DNA of 64,000 bases, from NCBI RefSeq assembly GCF_023806125.1, contig NZ_JAMSKT010000006.1:90418-154417 (forward strand), read 5' to 3'. Of this stretch, positions 49,669 to 58,591 are shown in pieces. Source of the DNA: Clostridium caldaquaticum. Lineage in GTDB: Bacteria; Bacillota; Clostridia; Clostridiales; Clostridiaceae. A program made the translations under genes and the position numbers. The notes under the pieces are model-generated. The model had not been told where the DNA came from. It worked only from the letters and a program-made list of their open reading frames with translations, and did not search any database. Position 1 is the first letter of the stretch. Each line of letters starts with the position of its first letter.

Positions 49669-51378
49669 ATGAAGAAAAGGTTAATGTACTATATTTTAAG
49701 TGTTTTGGTTTTTAGCATAGCAGTTTTAACTATCTTTTTTGTAAGAATTATTAATTATCAGTTCAATGAAAATATAAGGCAGAATTTAATAAAAAATAAT
49801 AATTTTATAATTAGTGTATTAAATACTGGTAATTTAATAAATATAGAAGATTTTTTTAAAAAAAACTTAAGTAATTTAGATATAAGAGTTACCTATATTG
49901 ATGTAGATGGTAACGTCATAGTTGACTCAGTATTAGACAAAGAAACTATGAATAATCATAATGATAGGCCTGAAATAATAGAAGCTCGTAAACAAGGTAA
50001 TGGTTATAGTTTAAGATATAGCAACTCAGTAAATAAAAATATGATGTATGTAGCTACGGCTTTTAAGGATGGATTCATAGTTAGGAGTGCCATGCCTGCA
50101 TCCTTAATAGAAAGTTTTGAGGGTAGATATATAAAGTATTATTTAATTACTATAATTTTTGTATTTATAGCAGCTGCTGCTATATCATTTAGGCTAGCAC
50201 ATATAATTGTTGAGCCAATTAAAGATTTACAATATGTAACTTCAAGAGTAGCAAATGGAGAACTTTACAGGAGAATAAGATGTTTTTCAAATGATGAAAT
50301 TGGAGAATTAGGAAAAACTTTTAATAATATGGCAGATAGGCTGCAAAATACTCTTAAAGAAGTTACTGACAAACAAAATAGGTTGGAAGCCATACTAAAG
50401 AGTATGGACAGTGGTGTTATTGCCATCGATAATAACTATAAAGTTATTATGATTAATCCTTATGCTAAGGAAATATTTGGTATAGATAAAGATATAATAG
50501 GTGAAAAACTTATAGATGTTACTAGAGATTTCGAATTTGAAAATATATTAAAATATAATATGGAAGAATACAAAGAAGTTAAAATTTTAAGACCTAAGGA
50601 AAGAGACTTGAGAGTAAGAACTGCAGATATAATAAGTGATCATAAACTTATTGGTACTGTAGCTGTAGTTCAAGATATTACTGACATTAAGAAACTTGAA
50701 AACATGAGATCTCAATTTGTGGCAAATGTTTCTCATGAGTTAAAAACGCCGTTAACATCTATAAAAGGATTTGCGGAAACCTTAAAATATGTAGAGGATA
50801 AAGAAAAGCGAGAAAAATTCTTAGGTATAATAAATGATGAAGCAGAAAGGCTTACAAGACTGATTAATGATATTCTAACATTATCGCACATAGAGCAGCA
50901 TCGAGAAAGTAAAAATGAATTTATTAATATTAATGAAGCTATTGATGATGTATATAATTTAATGAAAAATACAGCTGAAGGCAAAAATATCAAATTAGAG
51001 GTTGTAGGAATAAAACTTCCTAAAATATTAGGAGACAGAGATAGGTTTAAGCAAATGTTAATAAATCTTGTAGATAATGCCATAAAATATTCTGAAGAAG
51101 AAGGTAAAGTTACTATTAGTAAAAATATAATTGATAATAATGTTGTACTTTGTGTTGAAGATACAGGAGTAGGTATGTCAAAAGAGCATCTTAATAGGAT
51201 TTTTGAAAGGTTCTATAGAATAGATAAAGCAAGATCTAGAGCACAGGGTGGAACAGGACTAGGGCTTGCAATTGTTAAGCATATTGTTTTAAACTTTAAC
51301 GGAACTATAAATGTTGAAAGTGAAGTAGGCGTTGGAACAAAATTTACAATATCTTTACCTATAAAGAAGATGGAATAG
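49669..51378 (+). CDS. Sensor histidine kinase (PhoR-like)
   Basis: This 569-residue kinase has two membrane helices (about 7-27 and 160-180) around an extracytoplasmic sensor, a HAMP domain, and a PAS domain (about 245-345). The dimerisation domain has the phosphoaccepting His356 (VSHELKTPLTS), and the ATPase domain has NLVDNAIKYS, DTGVGMS and GGTGLGLAIVKH. The domain order is that of PhoR/WalK kinases. It is paired with the response regulator directly upstream. Confidence 0.92.
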   Translation: MKKRLMYYILSVLVFSIAVLTIFFVRIINYQFNENIRQNLIKNNNFIISVLNTGNLINIEDFFKKNLSNLDIRVTYIDVDGNVIVDSVLDKETMNNHNDRPEIIEARKQGNGYSLRYSNSVNKNMMYVATAFKDGFIVRSAMPASLIESFEGRYIKYYLITIIFVFIAAAAISFRLAHIIVEPIKDLQYVTSRVANGELYRRIRCFSNDEIGELGKTFNNMADRLQNTLKEVTDKQNRLEAILKSMDSGVIAIDNNYKVIMINPYAKEIFGIDKDIIGEKLIDVTRDFEFENILKYNMEEYKEVKILRPKERDLRVRTADIISDHKLIGTVAVVQDITDIKKLENMRSQFVANVSHELKTPLTSIKGFAETLKYVEDKEKREKFLGIINDEAERLTRLINDILTLSHIEQHRESKNEFININEAIDDVYNLMKNTAEGKNIKLEVVGIKLPKILGDRDRFKQMLINLVDNAIKYSEEEGKVTISKNIIDNNVVLCVEDTGVGMSKEHLNRIFERFYRIDKARSRAQGGTGLGLAIVKHIVLNFNGTINVESEVGVGTKFTISLPIKKME

Positions 51379-51400
51379 ATACTATCTTCTTTTATTTTTT
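51363..51400 (+). terminator. Terminator of the two-component operon
   Basis: AAAGAAGAT, inside the 3' end of the kinase gene, pairs with ATCTTCTTT after the stop codon, followed by a T run. Confidence 0.65.
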
Positions 51401-51444
51401 TAACTATTGAGTTTATAATTATAAAAATATGAACAAGCCTATAA

Positions 51445-51470
51445 CCCTCCTTATTAGGAGGTTTTATTAA
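51445..51470 (+). terminator. Second hairpin after the kinase gene
   Basis: CCTCC (51446-51450 region) pairs with GGAGG across TTATTA and is followed by TTTTATT. It may be a back-up terminator. Confidence 0.5.
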
Positions 51471-51553
51471 TATATACGTATATTCCATTGACTAAAGTTT
51501 TTACATAATGTATTATAACAAGATGAATACATTGCCAAATTGGGAGTGAAGGT

Positions 51554-52870
51554 ATGAAAAATAAAATTGTCAAGGTAAAACCAGGCAGTATAGCCGAAGA
51601 ATTAGAAATAGATATTGGAGATAAACTGATTAGTATAAATGGCACTGAAGTAAAAGATATAATAGATTATAAATTTTTGTTGGCTGATGAATTTGTAATA
51701 GTTGAAATAGAAAAAAAAAATGGGGAAGTATGGGAGCTAGAAATTGAAAAAGAATATGATGAAGATTTAGGCGTTGAGTTCGAAAATTCTATTTTAGACT
51801 ACGCAAGAAGCTGCTCAAATAAATGTTTGTTCTGCTTTATAGATCAACTGCCTAAAGGTATGAGAGAAACGCTTTATTTTAAAGATGATGATTCTAGGTT
51901 GTCATTTTTACAGGGAAACTTTGTAACTTTGACAAATATGAAGGATGAGGATATAGACAGGATTATTAGATATAGAATTAGTCCCATAAATGTTTCGGTT
52001 CATACTACTAATCCAGAGCTAAGAATTAAAATGTTAAATAACAGATTTGCAGGTAACATATATGAACGTTTAAAAAAACTTGCAGCAGCAGATATAGATA
52101 TTAATTGTCAAATTGTACTTTGTCCTGGATTAAATAATGGGGAAGAATTAGAAAAAACAACTGAAGATTTATTTAAGCTTTATCCTTCTGTAAAAAATGT
52201 AGCTGCTGTTCCGGTAGGGGTAACTAAGTATAGAGAGGGTCTTTACAAAGTAACATTATATGATAAGGAAAGCAGCAGGAAAGAGATTATGAATGTTTTG
52301 AGGCTGCAGGAAAAGTATATGAAAAAAATTAATCAGCCTTTTATTCGGTTATCTGATGAGTTTTATGTAATGGCTGGTATGGAAGTCCCGGCAACTGAAT
52401 TTTATGGAAATTTTGAGCAGCTAGAAGATGGTATAGGCATGATAAGAATATTTAGAAACAACATAGAAGAAACTCTTGAAAGTCTTAACCCAAATATATG
52501 TGGCAGCTTTACTATAGTCACAGGGGTATCTGGCTTTAAAGAACTTCAAAATGCAGCTAGAAAAATAAATAATTACAGCAAAAATATTACTATTAATGTA
52601 GTTAAAATAATCAATAAATTTTTTGGTGAAACTATAACTGTAGCTGGACTATTAACAGGTAAAGATTTAATAGAACAGATAAAAAATTCCAATTTAGGCG
52701 ATTATGTTATAATACCTGTAAATATGCTTAGAAGTGGTGAAGAAGTGTTTCTAGACGATTTGACAATACAAGATGTAGAAACTGCTTTAGGTAGACAAAT
52801 AATCGTGGCAGATTATACAGGAAAAGATTTAATTCATTTAATAAATAAATTTAGTAGGGAGGAAAATTAA
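51554..52870 (+). CDS. DUF512 protein with PDZ and radical SAM-like cluster motif
   Basis: This 438-residue protein has an N-terminal PDZ-like domain (about 5-60, PGSIAEELEIDIGDKLISING). A CxxxCxxC motif (C87, C91, C94 in CSNKCLFCFIDQLP) suggests a radical SAM [4Fe-4S] cluster, and the DUF512 C-terminal part follows. It lies directly before der in many clostridia and ends one base before it. The reaction is unknown. Confidence 0.82.
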   Translation: MKNKIVKVKPGSIAEELEIDIGDKLISINGTEVKDIIDYKFLLADEFVIVEIEKKNGEVWELEIEKEYDEDLGVEFENSILDYARSCSNKCLFCFIDQLPKGMRETLYFKDDDSRLSFLQGNFVTLTNMKDEDIDRIIRYRISPINVSVHTTNPELRIKMLNNRFAGNIYERLKKLAAADIDINCQIVLCPGLNNGEELEKTTEDLFKLYPSVKNVAAVPVGVTKYREGLYKVTLYDKESSRKEIMNVLRLQEKYMKKINQPFIRLSDEFYVMAGMEVPATEFYGNFEQLEDGIGMIRIFRNNIEETLESLNPNICGSFTIVTGVSGFKELQNAARKINNYSKNITINVVKIINKFFGETITVAGLLTGKDLIEQIKNSNLGDYVIIPVNMLRSGEEVFLDDLTIQDVETALGRQIIVADYTGKDLIHLINKFSREEN

Positions 52871-54187
52871 ATGGGTAAACCAATAGTGGCTGTAGTCGGA
52901 AGGCCAAATGTAGGAAAATCTACGCTTTTTAATAAAATTGCAGGAAAAAGAATTTCTATAGTTGAAAATACTCCAGGAGTAACTAGAGATAGGGTATATG
53001 CAGAAGCAGATTGGTTAAAGCATAATTTTACTCTTATAGATACAGGAGGAATTGAACCAGAAAGTGATGACATTATACTTGCCCAAATGAGACGTCAGGC
53101 TCAGATTGCAATTGATACAGCAACAGTTATAGTATTTATAGTTGATGGGAAAGAAGGGCTTACAGGAGCTGATGCTGAAGTTGCTCAGATGCTTAGAAAA
53201 AGCAAAAAACCAATAGTTTTAGTAGTGAATAAGATTGATAGTTTAAAAGAAGAAGAAAATGCTTATGAATTTTATAATTTAGGTATTGGTGATCCAATTA
53301 CTATATCTGCTTCTCAAGGGTTAGGATTAGGTGATATGCTTGATAAGGTAGTATCTTATTTTCCAGAAGAATCTGAAGATGAAGAACAAGAAGAGTATAT
53401 TAAAATTGCTATGATAGGTAAACCAAATGTGGGCAAATCTTCCCTTATAAATAAGCTTTTAGGAGAAGAAAGGGTTATAGTAAGCGATATACCTGGAACT
53501 ACTAGAGATGCTATAGATAGTGCTCTTGAAACTGAAGAAGGAAAGTTTTTATTAATTGATACAGCAGGTTTAAGAAGAAAAAGTAAAATAAAAGAAGAAA
53601 TTGAAAAATACAGTGCTATTAGAACTTTAGCTGCTATAGAAAGAGCAGATGTATGTATTCTTATGATTGATGCTGAAGAGGGCGTGTCAGAGCAAGATGA
53701 AAAAATAATAGGATATGCTCATGAGCAAGGAAAAGCTATAATGGTTATAGTAAATAAATGGGATTTAATCGAAAAAGATGACAAGACATTAGACAAATAT
53801 AAGAAAACCTTGCAGCACAGCTTATCATTTATTGATTATGCACCATATTTGTTTATATCTGCTAAAACTGGTCAAAGAGTACATAAGGTATTAGAAATGG
53901 CAAAACAGTGTTATGATAATTTTACAAAGCGTGTTTCTACAGGTGTACTAAATGACGTGATTAATAAAGCGGTATTAATGAAAGAGCCTCCTATTGTAGG
54001 GTTAAAAAGATTAAAAATCTATTATGTTACACAAGTTGAAACTAAGCCGCCTACATTTGTATTCTTTGTAAATGATCCAAATGCACTTCACTTTTCTTAT
54101 GAGAGATATCTTTCTAATCAGTTAAGAGAAAGCTTTGATTTTAAAGGTACTTCTATTAAAATAATATTTAGAGAAAGGAAAGAATAG
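52871..54187 (+). CDS. der: Ribosome biogenesis GTPase Der (EngA)
   Basis: This GTPase for 50S assembly has two tandem G domains and a C-terminal KH-like domain. In 438 residues, GD1 has GRPNVGKST and NKID, GD2 has [19 protein letters not shown] and NKWD, and the KH-like part lies at about 355-438. RBS AGGGAGG lies in the end of the previous gene. Confidence 0.96.
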   Translation: MGKPIVAVVGRPNVGKSTLFNKIAGKRISIVENTPGVTRDRVYAEADWLKHNFTLIDTGGIEPESDDIILAQMRRQAQIAIDTATVIVFIVDGKEGLTGADAEVAQMLRKSKKPIVLVVNKIDSLKEEENAYEFYNLGIGDPITISASQGLGLGDMLDKVVSYFPEESEDEEQEEYIKIAMIGKPNVGKSSLINKLLGEERVIVSDIPGTTRDAIDSALETEEGKFLLIDTAGLRRKSKIKEEIEKYSAIRTLAAIERADVCILMIDAEEGVSEQDEKIIGYAHEQGKAIMVIVNKWDLIEKDDKTLDKYKKTLQHSLSFIDYAPYLFISAKTGQRVHKVLEMAKQCYDNFTKRVSTGVLNDVINKAVLMKEPPIVGLKRLKIYYVTQVETKPPTFVFFVNDPNALHFSYERYLSNQLRESFDFKGTSIKIIFRERKE

Positions 54188-54188
54188 A

Positions 54189-55193
54189 ATGAGTGCAAAA
54201 GTTGCTTTTTTAGGAGGAGGTAGTTTTGGTACTGCCTTAAGTATAATGCTTGCTAAAAAAGGCTTGATGGTAAATATTTGGGATAGAGATCAGCATGTTA
54301 TAGATGATATAAATGTAAAAAAAGAAAATATAAAATATCTTCCCAATATAACTATTCCTTATAATGTTAAAGGGTTTACAAACTTAGAAGAAGCTATTCG
54401 TGATACCGAATTTATAGTTTTAGCCGTACCTTCCCATGTAATAAGAACTTTATGCAAACAAATCAGTAGCAAAGTAAAAAGAAATCAGATAATAATAAAT
54501 ATTGCTAAGGGCATAGAAGAAGAAACTCTTAAAAGACTTTCAGAAGTAATAGAAGAAGAACTTCCCAATAATCAGGTTGTAGTATTATCAGGTCCTAGTC
54601 ATGCTGAAGAAGTAGCTGCTGATATACCTACAGTTGTTGTTGTTACTTCGAAAGATATGAAAAGTGCGGAAAAAGTACAAGATGTATTTATGACAAATAA
54701 GTTTAGAGTTTATACAAATGATGATATTATCGGTATTGAAATAGGTGGTGCTGTAAAAAATATTATAGCTTTAGCTGCTGGAATTTCTGATGGTATTGGT
54801 TATGGTGATAATACTAAAGCTGCACTTATGACAAGAGGTATGAGTGAAATTATAAGAATTGGCACAAAGCTTGGAGGTAAAAAAGAAACATTTTCAGGAC
54901 TTACTGGAATGGGTGATCTCATAGTAACTTGTACAAGTATGCATAGTAGAAATAGAAGAGCAGGAATATTAATTGGTAAAGGAATTCCTGTAGAGGAAGC
55001 TATAAAAGAAATAGGCATGGTAGTTGAAGGGATAAAAGCCTGTAAAGCATTTTATCAACTGAAGGAAAAATTAAATGTATCTATGCCAATAACAGATGTT
55101 TTGCATAAAGTTATATTTGAAGGGAAAGATCCTAAATATGGAGTTTACGAATTGATGTCCCGTGATAAAAAAGATGAAATTTATAAAATATAA
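54189..55193 (+). CDS. gpsA: Glycerol-3-phosphate dehydrogenase [NAD(P)+]
   Basis: GpsA makes sn-glycerol 3-phosphate for phospholipid synthesis. The 334 residues show the Rossmann motif [18 protein letters not shown], the catalytic Lys in GGAVKNIIA, and GLTGMGDL. It follows der by one base, as in Bacillus, where spoIVA comes next. Confidence 0.95.
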   Translation: MSAKVAFLGGGSFGTALSIMLAKKGLMVNIWDRDQHVIDDINVKKENIKYLPNITIPYNVKGFTNLEEAIRDTEFIVLAVPSHVIRTLCKQISSKVKRNQIIINIAKGIEEETLKRLSEVIEEELPNNQVVVLSGPSHAEEVAADIPTVVVVTSKDMKSAEKVQDVFMTNKFRVYTNDDIIGIEIGGAVKNIIALAAGISDGIGYGDNTKAALMTRGMSEIIRIGTKLGGKKETFSGLTGMGDLIVTCTSMHSRNRRAGILIGKGIPVEEAIKEIGMVVEGIKACKAFYQLKEKLNVSMPITDVLHKVIFEGKDPKYGVYELMSRDKKDEIYKI

Positions 55194-55210
55194 GTTTTTG
55201 TAAAAATAAG

Positions 55211-55239
55211 TTATATTTTTTTTCATCTCCCAATATATA
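55211..55239 (+). promoter_or_regulatory. Candidate sigma-E-type promoter of spoIVA
   Basis: TTATATT (55211-55217) matches the sigma-E -35 GHATATT at 6 of 7. AATATATA (55232-55239), 14 bp on, is a weaker -10. Confidence 0.4.
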
Positions 55240-55275
55240 TATAGTGTTAATATGTATTTATTGGGAGGGTATGCG

Positions 55276-56754
55276 TTGGAAAATTTCGATATATATAAGG
55301 ACATAGCCGAGAGAACGCAAGGGGATATTTATGTTGGAGTAGTTGGACCTGTTAGGACAGGAAAATCGTCTTTTATTAAAAGATTTATGGATTTAATGGT
55401 TATACCTAATATTGAAAACTCCTACAAAAAACAAAGAGCTAAAGATGAATTGCCGCAAAGTGCATCTGGAAAATCAATACATACTACCGAACCTAAATTT
55501 GTTCCAAATGAAGCTGTTGAGATACATCTTGGAGACGGAACTAAGTTTAAAGTTAGAATGGTAGACTGTGTTGGCTATATCGTTAAAGGTGCTGCAGGAT
55601 ATACAGAAGGCAATGGAGCAAAAATGGTTACTACCCCATGGTATGATCAAGAAATACCTTTTGAAGAAGCTGCTGAGATAGGAACAAAAAAGGTTATAAA
55701 TGAGCATTCTACTATAGGTTTAGTTATAACTACAGATGGTTCAATTACAGATATTCCTAGAGAAGATTATATAGAAGCTGAAGAAAGAGTAATAAATGAA
55801 TTAAAGGCAATAAATAAACCATTTATTATAATTTTAAATTCATCACAAGCTAAGGAACCAAAAACAATAGATTTAGGAAGAGAGTTAGAAGTTAAATATG
55901 ATGTTCCAGTTCAAGTTATGGATGTTGTAAATATGAAGGAAGAGGATATAGCTAAAGTATTTCAAATTGTGCTTAAAGAGTTTCCTATTTCAGAAATTAA
56001 CATAGATATTCCTGAATGGATCGAAAAACTAGATTCCAAACATTGGCTTAAAGTTAATTTCTTTAATCTGGTAAAAGATATGTGTAATAAAGTATACAAG
56101 GTTAGAGATGTAAAGCGTTCATTGGATGACTTTAAGGAAATAGAGTTTTTAGACGTAGCTAATATTAGCGAAATTAATATGGGTAATGGTATTGCTAGGG
56201 TGGCTTTAAATCCTAAAAATAGTTTGTTTTACAAAGTATTAAGCGAGGTTTGCGGCTGCGAAGTAAAAGGTGAAAATGAACTATTATCAATTATGCAGGA
56301 ATTAAATAAAGCTAAAGTAGAATATGATAAGGTGGCTCAAGCATTAAGAGATGTAAAAGAAACTGGATACGGTCTGGTTGCTCCACAATTATCCGAAATG
56401 AAGCTTGAGGAGCCTGAGTTTGTAAAACAAGGTAATAGATGCGTAGTTAAGCTTAAGGCAAGTGCTCCTTCTCTTCACTTTATAAAAGCCGATATTGAAA
56501 GTGAAATATCTCCAATTATGGGAACTGAGAAGCAAAGTGAAGAATTGATGAAATCTCTTCTAGATCAATTTGAAAATGATAAAACAAAGATTTGGCAGAG
56601 CAATATGTTTGGCAAGCCTTTAGAAATATTAGTTAAAGAAGAACTTCAAAATAAGTTATACAAGATGCCTGAAGACGTACAAGTAAAACTTCAAAAGACT
56701 CTTCAGAAGATTATTAACGAAGGTACTGGCGGTTTAATTTGTATAATATTATAA
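55276..56754 (+). CDS. spoIVA: Spore coat basement-layer ATPase SpoIVA
   Basis: SpoIVA polymerises on the forespore surface as the base of the coat. From TTG 55276 (RBS TTGGGAGGGTATG) the protein has 492 residues, the same length as in Bacillus subtilis. The N-terminus reads ENFDIYKDIAERTQGDIYVG, and the Walker A motif is GPVRTGKSS. The C-terminal GGLICIIL matches the family tail. The in-frame ATG at 55252 is rejected because it lacks an RBS. Confidence 0.96.
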   Translation: MENFDIYKDIAERTQGDIYVGVVGPVRTGKSSFIKRFMDLMVIPNIENSYKKQRAKDELPQSASGKSIHTTEPKFVPNEAVEIHLGDGTKFKVRMVDCVGYIVKGAAGYTEGNGAKMVTTPWYDQEIPFEEAAEIGTKKVINEHSTIGLVITTDGSITDIPREDYIEAEERVINELKAINKPFIIILNSSQAKEPKTIDLGRELEVKYDVPVQVMDVVNMKEEDIAKVFQIVLKEFPISEINIDIPEWIEKLDSKHWLKVNFFNLVKDMCNKVYKVRDVKRSLDDFKEIEFLDVANISEINMGNGIARVALNPKNSLFYKVLSEVCGCEVKGENELLSIMQELNKAKVEYDKVAQALRDVKETGYGLVAPQLSEMKLEEPEFVKQGNRCVVKLKASAPSLHFIKADIESEISPIMGTEKQSEELMKSLLDQFENDKTKIWQSNMFGKPLEILVKEELQNKLYKMPEDVQVKLQKTLQKIINEGTGGLICIIL

Positions 56755-56765
56755 TTGAAATAGTT

Positions 56766-56817
56766 AATATAAATTAGGCATGCAAATATTTTGTATGTCT
56801 AATTTATATTGATTTTT
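56766..56817 (+). terminator. Terminator of spoIVA
   Basis: A stem of about 20 bases (56766-56786 with 56791-56810) with a TATT loop is followed by a T-rich stretch. Confidence 0.75.
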
Positions 56818-56836
56818 AATAATGTTGTGTTATAAT
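56809..56836 (+). promoter_or_regulatory. Promoter of tRNA-Pro
   Basis: TTGATT (56809-56814) and TATAAT (56831-56836) are separated by 16 bp, 12 bases before the tRNA. Confidence 0.6.
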
Positions 56837-56847
56837 ATTGTTATTAC

Positions 56848-56923
56848 CTGGGTATGGCGCAGATGGTAGCGCGCTAGAATGGGGTTCTAGAGGTCGCAGG
56901 TTCAAATCCTGTTACCCAGACCA
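56848..56923 (+). tRNA. tRNA-Pro (anticodon GGG), CCA encoded
   Basis: The acceptor stem CTGGGTA (56848-56854) pairs with TACCCAG (56913-56919), then A and CCA. The anticodon stem CTAGA/TCTAG encloses ATGGGGT, giving anticodon GGG at 56881-56883. The T-loop is GGTTCAAATCC. It stands next to the integrase gene and is the likely integration site of the element to the right. Confidence 0.95.
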
Positions 56924-56925
56924 TT

Positions 56926-56970
56926 AAGAAGGCTGTAAAATCAATACCTTACAGCCTTCTTATTTTTTTA
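56926..56970 (+). terminator. Terminator of tRNA-Pro
   Basis: AAGAAGGCTGTAA (56926-56938) pairs perfectly with TTACAGCCTTCTT (56949-56961), followed by ATTTTTTTA. Confidence 0.88.
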
Positions 56971-56994
56971 TTATTTAGCATAAAATTAACTTTT

Positions 56995-57013
56995 GACCAT
57001 AAATCGACCATAA
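56995..57013. repeat. Direct repeats next to the integrase stop, possible att arm sites
   Basis: GACCATAA occurs at 56995-57002 and 57006-57013, 11 bp apart, between the tRNA terminator and the integrase 3' end. Short direct repeats at this place often serve as arm-type sites for tyrosine integrases. Confidence 0.4.
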
Positions 57014-57017
57014 TTGG

Positions 57018-58133
57018 TTATTTATTAAATAATGCTTTTTCTAATTTTAAAGCTGCTTCTTCCTGCATAATAGGAAGTACGTGACTATAGGTATCTAATG
57101 TCATATCTATTTTACTGTGTCCTAATCTTTCAGAAACTATCTTAGGATTTACACCTTGCATTAAAAGTAAAGTTGCATGAGTATGTCTAAGGTCATGAAA
57201 GCGTATTAAAGGCAGTTCACACTTAATTAAAAGTTTTCTAAAAGTGTGTGTTACATAATCAGGTTTTAAATAACTTCCATCTCCCCAACAACATACATAA
57301 TCAGGCTCATCATCATTAAGTTTTATAATTTTTCTGTTTTCTTTATAGTGTTTAAGTTCACTTATTGCAGTAGGCAGTAGTGCTATGGTTCTAACTGACA
57401 TATCTGTCTTAGGTGTAACTAATTTTGTTTCTTTACCTATTTTTGTCAAATTATGTTTTACCCTTATAATACCTTTTTCTAAGTCTACATCTTCCCATAG
57501 AAGTCCCAAAATTTCTCCTCTACGCATACCACAAGTTATAGCAAGTAATAAAGGAATATACATAACTTTAAATTCACTTGATTTTGTATAATTTAAAAGA
57601 AGTTCAACTTCATTAGGTTTTAATACTCCTATTTTCGCTTTAGAAGGCTTTGGCGGCTCTACAGCTAAGCAAGGGTTGTTTTGTATTACCTGCCACTTAA
57701 CAGCTTGATTTAAAGCGATATTAAGAATATTGTAGTAATGTCTAACTGATGTATTGGATAGGGTATTATCTTTAAGCTTGTCCGTTAAAAAATTTTGTAT
57801 TTGCATAGTTTTAAGCTTATCTAATTTTATTTTCCCAAGAGCAGGAGTTAACACTCTTTCAGCAATATCTTTATAAAATACATATGTGCTTTCTGTTATG
57901 TTATGTTTTACATTCTCAAGCCATTGTTTTAAATATGTTTCAAGTGTAATCTTACTTTCCTCAAAGTATTCGCCTTTGTTAATTTTAGTTTCTAATTCCA
58001 TCATGGCGGCTTGACACTCTTTTTTAGTTTTAAATCCACCTTTAGACTTTTGTTTGTATTTCATTGTTACAGGGTCAAGTCCTAAGCTTACAGTAAATGA
58101 CCAACCATTATCTTTTTTTCTTATGTATCCCAT
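57018..58133 (-). CDS. int: Tyrosine-family site-specific integrase
   Basis: This 371-residue phage-type integrase has an N-terminal arm-binding domain (about 1-55, MGYIRKKDNGWSFTVSLG), a SAM-like core-binding domain (62-160) and a catalytic domain. The catalytic set is visible: Arg204 or 205 (GMRRGE), Lys242 (TPKT), His313 and Arg316 (HDLRH), His339 (LGH) and Tyr349 (DTYSH). It reads toward tRNA-Pro, the normal layout for a tRNA-integrated prophage or ICE. It is coupled to the 47-codon ORF upstream. Confidence 0.95.
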   Translation of the reverse strand: MGYIRKKDNGWSFTVSLGLDPVTMKYKQKSKGGFKTKKECQAAMMELETKINKGEYFEESKITLETYLKQWLENVKHNITESTYVFYKDIAERVLTPALGKIKLDKLKTMQIQNFLTDKLKDNTLSNTSVRHYYNILNIALNQAVKWQVIQNNPCLAVEPPKPSKAKIGVLKPNEVELLLNYTKSSEFKVMYIPLLLAITCGMRRGEILGLLWEDVDLEKGIIRVKHNLTKIGKETKLVTPKTDMSVRTIALLPTAISELKHYKENRKIIKLNDDEPDYVCCWGDGSYLKPDYVTHTFRKLLIKCELPLIRFHDLRHTHATLLLMQGVNPKIVSERLGHSKIDMTLDTYSHVLPIMQEEAALKLEKALFNK

Positions 58134-58135
58134 AC

Positions 58136-58279
58136 TTATCCCTCCATAGTTAATTTTAACTTAGGAGCTTGTACATTATTTTTTAAAATCTTATTATTGT
58201 CTTGTTTACCGATATGATTTTGTTGGAAAATAACTTGTCCATTTACAATAATGTACTCAATACCTTTTATCATGTGCAT
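58136..58279 (-). CDS. 47-residue protein of unknown function, coupled to integrase
   Basis: This small ORF begins at ATG 58279 with the RBS TTGGGGGAT and ends two bases before the integrase start. Its last codons carry the integrase RBS (GGAGGGAT). The product begins MHMIKGIEYIIVNGQVIF. It has no helix-turn-helix, so it is not an obvious excisionase. It is the first gene behind the SOS-box promoter. I do not recognise its family. Confidence 0.6.
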   Translation of the reverse strand: MHMIKGIEYIIVNGQVIFQQNHIGKQDNNKILKNNVQAPKLKLTMEG

Positions 58280-58304
58280 CTATCCCCCAATCAAAAGAAC
58301 ACGA

Positions 58305-58316
58305 GAACATAAGTTC
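58305..58316. promoter_or_regulatory. LexA-type SOS box in front of the integrase operon
   Basis: GAACATAAGTTC fits the Gram-positive LexA box core GAAC-N4-GTTC and is followed by G as in the longer consensus. It lies between the -10 (58334-58339) and the RBS, where bound LexA would block transcription. Confidence 0.7.
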
Positions 58317-58333
58317 GGTGAAATGCTAACTAT

Positions 58334-58361
58334 ATTTTACCACTTTTAAAGGAAAATGCAA
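58334..58361 (-). promoter_or_regulatory. Promoter of the small ORF-integrase operon
   Basis: On the minus strand TTGCAT (58356-58361) and an extended TGG-TAAAAT -10 (58334-58339) are separated by 16 bp. The SOS box lies directly downstream. Confidence 0.65.
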
Positions 58362-58431
58362 ACGAAATAAGGGAACATACTGTTAATAAATTGTTAAGTT
58401 AATTTATGTAAAAAATACTTAAAAATTAAAT

Positions 58432-58459
58432 AAAAAAGCCTAGCATATGCTAAGCTTTA
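58432..58459 (-). terminator. Terminator of the repressor a/coiled-coil operon
   Basis: On the minus strand AAGCTTAGC pairs with GCTAGGCTT over ATAT (one G-U) and is followed by TTTTTA. Confidence 0.8.
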
Positions 58460-58488
58460 GAGTTAGTAATTCCAATTAATTTATTATT

Positions 58489-58579
58489 TTAAATAGTATG
58501 ATTAATAATATTTTTGGTATCAAGTTCAAAAACTTGATTAGAAAGTTTATCTACGATAGTATTAATATCTTTTATTCAT
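58489..58579 (-). pseudogene. 29-codon mini-ORF with apparent +1 frameshift
   Basis: A good RBS (AAAGGAG) precedes ATG 58579, but the frame closes after five codons. Removing one A from the AAAA run opens a 29-residue frame (MNKDINTIVDKLSNQVFELD...) that ends at 58489. It follows the coiled-coil gene in the same operon. It may be a broken gene, a sequencing error or chance. Confidence 0.3.
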
Positions 58580-58591
58580 TCTCCTTTATTT

